Assembly: GCF_004362515.1 (NCBI RefSeq) | Contig: NZ_SNXU01000001.1 | Span: 6,696,001-6,760,000, forward strand | Length of the DNA: 64,000 nt | Origin: Actinokineospora alba | GTDB lineage: Bacteria; Actinomycetota; Actinomycetes; Mycobacteriales; Pseudonocardiaceae | Reading direction: 5' to 3' | Part shown: positions 1 through 7,200 of the stretch, one piece after another | Layout of the letters: each line of letters opens with the position of its first letter | How positions within the stretch are numbered: position 1 is the first letter of the stretch | Position numbers and translations under genes: made by a program | The notes under the pieces: model-generated | Databases searched by the model: none | Seen by the model: the letters and a program-made list of their open reading frames with translations, nothing else | Told to the model about the DNA's origin: nothing

Positions 1-939
1 CATGCCAGCCTGGCGACACGCATCCCGAACTTGTCCTGGACGAACCTGCGCGACCGACTCGATCTCGTCGCGGGCAAGCTCCGCCACCAGACCACGTGGG
101 GTCCGGTGCACGACATACCCTTGTTCGGCCGCGCATGGCTGGCCACCGCCCACACCGCCTACGAGCGCGACCCGGATTTCACCGAAGTCCTCCTGTCCGC
201 CCTCGGCGTCGAGCGGCGGCCGACACACGAACTCTCGGTCGCCACCCGGGTGCGGTTGCTCGCGGTGTCCCTCGGATCCATTGCGGCGGCACTGTTCCTC
301 GTCGTGTTCGCGCTCGCTGTCTCACTCGCCGCGTCCGCGGCGGTGCTGTTCGTCCTGGCAGGCTCATTCGCCCTGGCGACCGCGCTCGACGTGGCGGGTT
401 TCGGCGCCGACGCGATCGACACCGGTTTCCGACTGGGATTCGTGCTCGCCCTCTACGGCTATCCGCTGGTGCTCGGGATCCTGCTTCCGTTCGGCTGGGG
501 GCGGGTCGTCGCCGGATACGAGCACTACGCGTTCCGGTATGGACAGTGGCCGCCAGAATCGCCGAAGGAGGAGGTCGACGAGCCCGCACCCCCGGCCGCT
601 GCTCCGTTGAGACTGCGGGACCGGATCTCGGGGTGGCTGCTCGTTCTGGCGCTACTAGCGGCCGCCCTCCCACTCGGTGTCGTCATCTACCAAGACGTCT
701 CGCCGGGCACACCCGGACCGTTCGATCCGGGATTGAGCAGCGGCGCCCGCGTCGGCTATGTGGCCCTCGCGCTCTTCGAAGGAGCGCTCACCGAAATCGT
801 GGTCGGCTTACTCCTCGCCGCACTCTGGGTGATCCTGTTCGAAGGGCTGCCGACGGTCTTGCGGGCATACCGCCGCTGGGTTCACGATGTGACCGTCCCG
901 CCGCGCGCGGATGTCGCGAGCCCTATCGCCGACGCCTAA
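1..939 (+). CDS. Membrane protein, 5' end outside the window
   Basis: The frame is open from the first base, so the true start probably lies upstream; the first possible start inside the window is TTG at 31. The visible part (about 312 aa) has an N-terminal stretch without membrane segments. Hydrophobic segments follow at about residues 80-140 (rich in Ala, Val and Leu), 150-170, 210-230 and 250-285, the last near the C-terminus. This suggests four to six membrane helices. I do not recognise the family and see no catalytic motif. It is followed by transporter debris on the same strand. Confidence 0.6.
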   Translation, partial: HASLATRIPNLSWTNLRDRLDLVAGKLRHQTTWGPVHDIPLFGRAWLATAHTAYERDPDFTEVLLSALGVERRPTHELSVATRVRLLAVSLGSIAAALFLVVFALAVSLAASAAVLFVLAGSFALATALDVAGFGADAIDTGFRLGFVLALYGYPLVLGILLPFGWGRVVAGYEHYAFRYGQWPPESPKEEVDEPAPPAAAPLRLRDRISGWLLVLALLAAALPLGVVIYQDVSPGTPGPFDPGLSSGARVGYVALALFEGALTEIVVGLLLAALWVILFEGLPTVLRAYRRWVHDVTVPPRADVASPIADA

Positions 940-973
940 GCCAGGTCAGAGGGGGCGGACGTTCTCCGCTTGC

Positions 974-1018
974 GGCCGCCTCGGTGACCTCTACGGCCGC
1001 AAACGGATCTTTCTGCTT
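974..1018 (+). pseudogene. Fragment of an MFS (DHA2-type) transporter, motif A
   Basis: This frame reads GRLGDLYGRKRIFLL, which closely matches motif A of drug:H+ antiporter MFS proteins (GxLaDrxGrkrxl, in the loop between helices 2 and 3). Nothing before or after it continues an MFS protein, so only about 15 codons of a deleted transporter remain. It sits directly in front of a second transporter relic in another frame, which suggests a deletion junction. Confidence 0.45.
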
Positions 1019-1056
1019 CAGCCGCCCAAGGGGGACAGCCCCGCGGGTGCGGGGAG

Positions 1057-1563
1057 CACCCGGACTTACCGCCTCAGGTCTTCGGTGTGGTGGGGACAGC
1101 CCTCGTGATCTAGCTGATCTCCCGGGTCTCGCGCACAACGGAACTGCGCGCCGAGCGCATCGAGTTCGACGAGACCGCGCGCCAGTTCGTCACCGACACC
1201 CTCGCCCACGACGGGCAGCTCACGCTCATCGCCAACAAGCGGCAGACCGGCGAAGCCACCGAATACCAGGAAAAGGAACTCGAACAGCGAGACATGAACC
1301 CCCTCCCCGGAACCGCCGACGTCCTGTTCCTCGAGATCGACGTCACCGACCCCTCACAGTTCAGCGGCGTCCTCTCAGTACGCGGCCTGGAAGTCGACGG
1401 CTACCGCATCCTGCGCGCCGAGAGCCCCGCCGTCCCCAACGCACTCGCCGCCATCCTCCTCGCCCTGCGCGACAGCACCGGCGTCCGCCCGCACTGCCAC
1501 TTCGAATGGTCCGAAGGCAGCCCGCTGCACCACGTCTTCCGCTACCTCATCCTCGGCCAAGGC
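1057..1563 (+). pseudogene. C-terminal remnant of an APC-family amino acid permease
   Basis: The frame reads the end of a last membrane helix (VFGVVGTALVI), an in-frame TAG stop at 1111-1113, then LISRVSRTTELRAERIEF and a soluble tail of about 150 aa containing FEWSEGSPLHH. That tail resembles the cytoplasmic C-terminal domain of actinobacterial APC amino acid permeases. The membrane part (about 450 aa expected) is missing, and the 3' end runs into the convergent TetR gene. A short product could start at ATG 1294, but it would lack any transporter core. From memory of the family; not checked by search. Confidence 0.55.
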
Positions 1564-1593
1564 CCTGATCCGGTCTCAGCAGTGCCCCACGAC

Positions 1594-2892
1594 TCATCCG
1601 CCGTCGTCGTCACGAACGAGCAAGCCCCGCAAGCACGTCGCTCCGACGACGGCCGCATGGGTGAGTGGATCGTCATCGCGGCGGGTGAAACACCGCAGCA
1701 GCAGGTTGTTCGTCAGCGCGGCGGCCAAGTCGTAGGACGCGAGAGCGTCGTCGAAGAGTCCGTTCCGCTGGCCTGCCGCGATGACGGGCTCGATCAGACT
1801 GGGCAGATCAAGTTCACGTTTGACATGGATCGCCGTCTCGGGGGCGGTAGCGGTGTCATGTGCTACCACCATCAGGAATGCTTCCACATACTCGATATGG
1901 CGCACAGCGAAAGTCGCCAAGCGGCCGAGGAAACGTTTGACGATGACATCGGCTGTGATGCCAAGGGCGATGTCGTCCCCGACTTGCGACTTGAGCTCCT
2001 GGAAGGGCACGCGCAGGGCACTGACGACGATCATGGCCTTGCTGGGGAACAACTGCTTCAAGACGGGCAGCGGCACGCCTGACCGGACGGAGATGTGGAC
2101 GAGCGTGGTCGAGAAATAGCCCCGGGCCGCGAACTCGACCCGCGCGGCGTCGACGACCGCGCTGCGCGGGTCCTCGGGCAGGCTGTCGGTCAGCGCGACC
2201 TCATAGGTCACCATGATCTCGTCGGCGAGCGGCCCCACCACGTCGTCGATGTGCTCATGGTTCTGGCCGGTGTCCACAATGGAGCCGATGAGCGCGACGA
2301 CGACATCGCCGAAGAGATGGTCGGGCACGGCGGTCGGATCGGCGAGATGCCGCACGGCGAGGCCTTCGACCAAGGCCGTCAACGACACGGCCATCGACTC
2401 GGCGGTGAACGGCGCACGCAGCGACGCTCCCCAGCGAGCGAGGATGGCCTGATATGCCTTCATCCCGGCGTCGTCGTACGCCGCATAGGCTTGACGCAGC
2501 TTCTTCATCGCGCCGCGGTGCTCGCGCGCCAGAACGAGGGTGGCCAGCTGCGCCAGCGTAGCGGGATCCTGGCGCACTTGCTGAAAGTCCCAGGCACACA
2601 CCGCCCTGATCGTCTGCCGCGGATCACCTTTGGTCTGGATGAAAGACTTCTCCACCATGTCGGTAAGGCTGCGCGTGACTCGCTCCGGCGCTTCCACCAG
2701 TGAAGCCAGAAGTTCATCGACGTAGCGGCCCTTGTCACCGAAGGTGGCGAAGAACGTCTTTTCGCTGACTCCCGCCCGCTCGGCTATCTCGGCGACATTG
2801 AGTCCCCGGCTCAAGACCTTGATCCCGTCTTCCAGCAACTGGGAAATCCCGGCAGCGATCAGTCTCGCGCGCGCTGGATTCGGATCGACCAT
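1594..2892 (-). CDS. Regulator with two tandem TetR modules
   Basis: This 432-aa protein is about twice the usual TetR length. The first HTH lies at residues 33-55 (VAEIAERAGVSEKTFFATFGDK), followed by a helical ligand-binding region to about 225. A second module begins near 240 (RSAVVDAARVEFAARGYFSTTL), with its HTH at about 262-285, and runs to the end. The second HTH is less canonical than the first. ATG at 2892 is used. The product is expected to bind DNA as a repressor; the ligand and targets are unknown. The 249-bp gap to the plus-strand secreted protein gene is the likely control region. Confidence 0.8.
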   Translation of the reverse strand: MVDPNPARARLIAAGISQLLEDGIKVLSRGLNVAEIAERAGVSEKTFFATFGDKGRYVDELLASLVEAPERVTRSLTDMVEKSFIQTKGDPRQTIRAVCAWDFQQVRQDPATLAQLATLVLAREHRGAMKKLRQAYAAYDDAGMKAYQAILARWGASLRAPFTAESMAVSLTALVEGLAVRHLADPTAVPDHLFGDVVVALIGSIVDTGQNHEHIDDVVGPLADEIMVTYEVALTDSLPEDPRSAVVDAARVEFAARGYFSTTLVHISVRSGVPLPVLKQLFPSKAMIVVSALRVPFQELKSQVGDDIALGITADVIVKRFLGRLATFAVRHIEYVEAFLMVVAHDTATAPETAIHVKRELDLPSLIEPVIAAGQRNGLFDDALASYDLAAALTNNLLLRCFTRRDDDPLTHAAVVGATCLRGLLVRDDDGG

Positions 2893-3141
2893 CGGATGCC
2901 TCTGCTCGACAACGAGACCAGCCGATGGCTTGGGCCACCAGCGTCACCTACATCGCGCCCCAACCGGCAGACGTTAGTAATCGCTCACCCGCGGCGAAGG
3001 TGTTCACTCACTTGGGTTAGCGCGACCCGCAAGATCGCTCCGTTGAAGGCTCACCGGCCAAGCCCACAGACTCGGGTCACCCCAGGCGCGAACAACGGCT
3101 GTTCGCAACCGCCAGTCGGGCACAGATCAGGAGTCCTTGAC

Positions 3142-4023
3142 ATGAAACAACTCTCACTCGCCGTGCTGGGCGCGACCATGGTGGCATCGTTGGTCACGGC
3201 GACGCCGGCGTCCGCCGACGAGGCCGACCTGGTCACCACAGCGGAGACCAGCCAGGCGCTGTCGGCGACACCGGGCCTTCTCGCCGAGTCCGACACGGTC
3301 CTGACGACCGCGGACGCGGACTCCGCGGCAACCAGCACGGTGGACGGCACGACCCTCGACGTGCCGAAAGACGCGGGCGACGGCATCACCATCGACACCG
3401 CGGGCACCCCCGCCATCTCCGTGGAACTGCCCAACGCGGACGACGCGGCGACCGGGAATCTCGTCGCACCCGGCACCGTGGCCTACCCCGCCGACAACGG
3501 CACCTCCAACGCCGTGCAGGTCACCGAGGACGGTGGCGTTCGGATGCTGACGGTCATCGACAGCGCCGACGCCCCAACGGAATTCGCCTACAACATCACG
3601 GTCCCCGGCGGGGGCCGCGTCGCCCTGCAGCTCGAAGGAGGTGGGGCCGAGGTCCTCGACTCCGCGAACAACGTCGTCGCGCTCATCCAAGCGCCGTGGG
3701 CTCGCGACGCGGCAGGCCAGTCCATCCCGACGCATTTCACCACCGACGGCAGCGCGCTCACACAACACGTCGAGCACGCGGGTGCCACCTACCCGGTGAC
3801 CGCGGACCCGTTCTGGATCATCGCGCCCACGGTGATCGTCGGGGCGTTCCAGGCAGCCGCCTATGCCTGCGGGCTTGGCTACCTGGCCGGTGCGGCGTGG
3901 CAGATCTTCTGGAACGGCTGGGTCTGGCAGCAGGTCCGCCGCGCGGGCCGCGAGGGCTGTGTCGAGGGGATGGTCGGCAGATTCGTCCCGTGGTCGAAGG
4001 TGCGAAACCTCATCAAGAGATGA
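3142..4023 (+). CDS. Secreted protein with a short hydrophobic C-terminal module
   Basis: ATG at 3142 follows an AGGAG-like site (3130-3134) and gives 293 aa starting with a Sec signal peptide (MKQLSLAVLGATMVASLV, cleavage near TPASADE). Residues 30-200 are an acidic beta-rich domain ending in a motif like TYPVTADPFW. Many actinobacterial secreted proteins carry such a domain in front of a variable tail. The last 70 residues differ in kind: hydrophobic, Trp-rich, with two Cys and a basic end. That is compatible with a membrane-active or toxin-like module, but this is inference. A strong terminator follows. Confidence 0.65.
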   Translation: MKQLSLAVLGATMVASLVTATPASADEADLVTTAETSQALSATPGLLAESDTVLTTADADSAATSTVDGTTLDVPKDAGDGITIDTAGTPAISVELPNADDAATGNLVAPGTVAYPADNGTSNAVQVTEDGGVRMLTVIDSADAPTEFAYNITVPGGGRVALQLEGGGAEVLDSANNVVALIQAPWARDAAGQSIPTHFTTDGSALTQHVEHAGATYPVTADPFWIIAPTVIVGAFQAAAYACGLGYLAGAAWQIFWNGWVWQQVRRAGREGCVEGMVGRFVPWSKVRNLIKR

Positions 4024-4031
4024 GGTCGCGA

Positions 4032-4069
4032 CCCTGAAGCCCGAGCCCTGCCGGACTCGGGCTTCAGGG
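4032..4069 (+). terminator. Rho-independent-type terminator of the secreted protein gene
   Basis: A perfect 14-bp stem (CCCTGAAGCCCGAG, 4032-4045, with its complement at 4056-4069) encloses a 10-base loop and starts 9 bases after the stop codon. There is no long T run, as is common in actinomycetes. Confidence 0.75.
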
Positions 4070-4230
4070 GTAACACGCGCCGGTACCCGGAGAGAGGTCA
4101 GCACTGGTCACGCTCCGACCCCAATGCCTTTGGTACGAGCCCGGTGCCGCCACACACCTGCCTCAAACAGGCGTGGGGAATTCGCGGGTCAGCGGTCGAA
4201 GTTCCAGCGGCACTCGCCCCGCCAGAAAGC

Positions 4231-4264
4231 GGGCGGGGGCGGTCGCACGCGACCGCCCCCGCCC
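4231..4264 (-). terminator. Terminator of the RHS gene
   Basis: A very stable GC-rich inverted repeat (16-bp arms, minimal loop) lies just beyond the RHS stop codon at 4279. The gap of 4024-4278 between the convergent genes holds this hairpin and the preceding one; I see nothing else in it. Confidence 0.7.
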
Positions 4265-4278
4265 TCCTCACCCCCTCG

Positions 4279-7200
4279 TCACGACCAGCCCCACCACGGC
4301 AGACTCACGTACCTGGTCCATCCGTCGTAGACCGGCACCCACGCGCCGAACCAGCGGAACGCGTCGGTGTCCTCCCAGTACCGCTTCGACCACTGGCCCG
4401 GACGCAGCCACGCGGTCGGGCTGTCCCCGCACACCCGCCACCAACTGCACCGGTTCTTGGCGATCAGCACCGACCGCACACCCACGTTGATCACGATTCC
4501 GCAGATCTTGAAGATCCACCACCGCTTGCAGTCCCCGAGTCCGTCCACATCGGTGCAGTTGGCCGGGTTGCCGGAGCAGTAGTCGTACGGGTTGGCGCTG
4601 CCGCCGTACACCGGGTCGACGCTGAGGAAGCGCCCGGTGGTCGGGTTGTACACGCGCGCGCCCATCAGGACGAGACCGCCCGGGTTGTCCGCGGCCCGCT
4701 CGCGTGCGCCGAGCCAGCCGTAGCGCCGGGCGCCCGCGTCGGACGTCGCGCCGTACTGGTCGTACGCCGCGGTGTAGGCAAGACCGCTGCTTCCGTTGCC
4801 GACCACGCCCGCCACGAAGTCGCCGTGCAGGTTGGTCAGCTGCCACGTGATGCCCGCCGCGCTCGACCAGGTCGCCACCGGCGTGGCCGTGCCGGGCACC
4901 ATCCGGGTGCTGACGCCACCGCCCTCATCCGTCCACAGAGGACTATCACTGTCGGAGCCGTAGTGGTGCTTGCGAGTCACCGTTCCGTCAGTCCACGACC
5001 GCACGCGCGAGACGCCCACGTCCAGAGTGAACGTGCTCGTGCGCGAGCCCTGGGTGATCGACTTCGCCATGTCGTTGCCGTGGTAGGCCACCGCGATCTC
5101 GCCGCCCGCCGCGTCCGCCGCGGGAACCGTGGTGGTCCGGCCGAGCGCGTCGTAGGCGTAGCCCGGCCCGGTGACCCGGTCCGCGCTGTCGTAGGTCCAC
5201 GTGCGCGACCCCGACGCCGTCGTCGTTTGGCACGCCCCTTCCGCGGCGGGACCGAACGTGGTCAGCCCCGTGCGGTTGGCGTCCGCGTCGAGCGCATACA
5301 CCCGGGACACGCACCCGGTCGCGTCCTTCGTGCTGTCGGTGACGGTGCGGCCCGCCTTGTCGAACGCCGCGGTCTGCGTGCCGAACGACGACGTGGTCAG
5401 CGCCCGCTGCGAGTGGGCGTTGAGCACCGCGCTCTCCGTCCACAGGGTGCAGTCCGCCTGGCCGCAGCCCGGCCGCTCGTAGCGAACCGAGGTGGGCACA
5501 TCGTTCGCCGCGTACCCGCGGGTGACGACCACACCGGTGGGCCAGGTCTCCCGCACGAGACGACCATCTGCGTCGTGCTCCGCCTGGAACTGCCCGGCCT
5601 GGCTGTCGTGGGCTCCGGTCACCAGACCGCGCGCGTCGTAGGTGTACGAGCGCACCGCCTTGCCGTCGTCCACTCTGGACACCCGGCCCGCCGCGTCGAA
5701 CTCGGTGCGGGTGGTGTTGCCGTCGGCGTCGGTGTAGGCCGTGACGCGGCCGAACGCGTCGTACGCCTTGGTGACCGCGCCGCCGTCGGACTCGGTGCGC
5801 AGCGGCAAGCCGCCTGCCTCGTCGTAAACCGTCCGCGTGACCGGCATCCCGGTGACGGATACCGCCGACAGCCTGCCCGCGGCGTCGTAGGCCTTGTCCG
5901 TGACCCGCAGGACACCCGCGCTGGTGCGCTCGGTCAGCGTCCGGACCTGGTTGTACAGGTCGTACGTCGTCACGGTCACCGGGACCTCGGGTCCTGTGGC
6001 GGCCTGCCCACCCGGCCCGGTGCGGCACACGAGCCCGGCCCACTCCGGCCGGTTGTCGCACTCGGTGGCGCCTGCCCCGGTGCCGGACCGGTAGTAGAGC
6101 GTCACTCGGGTGTCCGGCGTCGCGGTAGAGCCCGCGCCGCCTGCGACGGTGCGGCTGGCGATGCGGCCGTCGGCGTCGTACGCCGTGCGGGTGACCAGGT
6201 TCAGGCCGCCGGGATCGACGGTCTGCCCGGTCTCCGCGCTCGTCGTCCAGTCGTATTCGGACTTGGTGACCCGCAGGTCCGCGTCCCCCTCGGCGTGGCG
6301 CACGCCCGTCGTGGTAGTCGTGGGCAGACCGGGGGTCTGGCCCTGCGGCGCGCCCTCGTCGTAGGCGACGTGGGTGCGGACACGGCCGGTCACCGTGCGC
6401 CCGTCTGGCAGTGCCACCGGGTGCTCCGGCCCCAGCGTCTCCACCGGGTTGTTGCCCGCGGTGTAGGTGGTCACCGTGGACAGTCGGGCGGCGAGCGCGG
6501 CCTGCTCGGACGCGGTGGCCAGGGCGGTGGCACGGTTCGCCGCGGTCAGCGAGCGCACCGCGTTTCCGCGGGCGTCGTGCCACGTGGTGGACGTGTGCCC
6601 GCCCGGCGCGACGGTGTTGACCGCGCGGCCATCGGCGTCCAGGTAGGTGAGCGCGGCCTGCGCGAAGGAACTCGGCAGGGTCCCTGCCGCCTGGTCGCCG
6701 TCGGGCACCTGGGTCGGCGGGAACACCGCGGCCGCCGTCACCGGCGACTCCTGCTGGCCCCAGCGGCTGGTCTGCGCCGTGGACAGGTCGTGCGGCGCGC
6801 CCGCGCCGGACACCGCAACCCGGTACACGACGGTCGTCTTCGCCTCACCCGCCGGGCCGGTGCGCGACACCGCGGCGAGCCTGCCCGCGCCGGCGTCACC
6901 GGGCACGGCCGTGTAGCTCAGCCGCCACGGCGCCTGCGCGGGCGGGGTGATCACCGACAGCAGCCCATCCTGGCCGTACTCGTATACCTGGGCGACCTGA
7001 CGCGTGGTGCCGCCGTCGGTCCAGTCGAGCCGCGGGTCCCGGGCCGACCGCAGCCTGCCCGCCGTGTCGTACGCGTAGCGCACGAGCACGACCGTGGCCA
7101 TGCGACCCGCGTCGGGGTCCCACGCGGTGAGCGAGACCTGGCTGAGCCTGCCCGCCCGGTCGCCCCACTGCTCGGCGGTCGCAGTGCTCGCGCCCGCGTA

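Noticed and set aside
1110..1346. 78-codon minus-strand frame opposite the permease remnant
   Set aside because: The plus strand carries the recognisable permease tail; the antisense frame is Ser/Arg-rich text.
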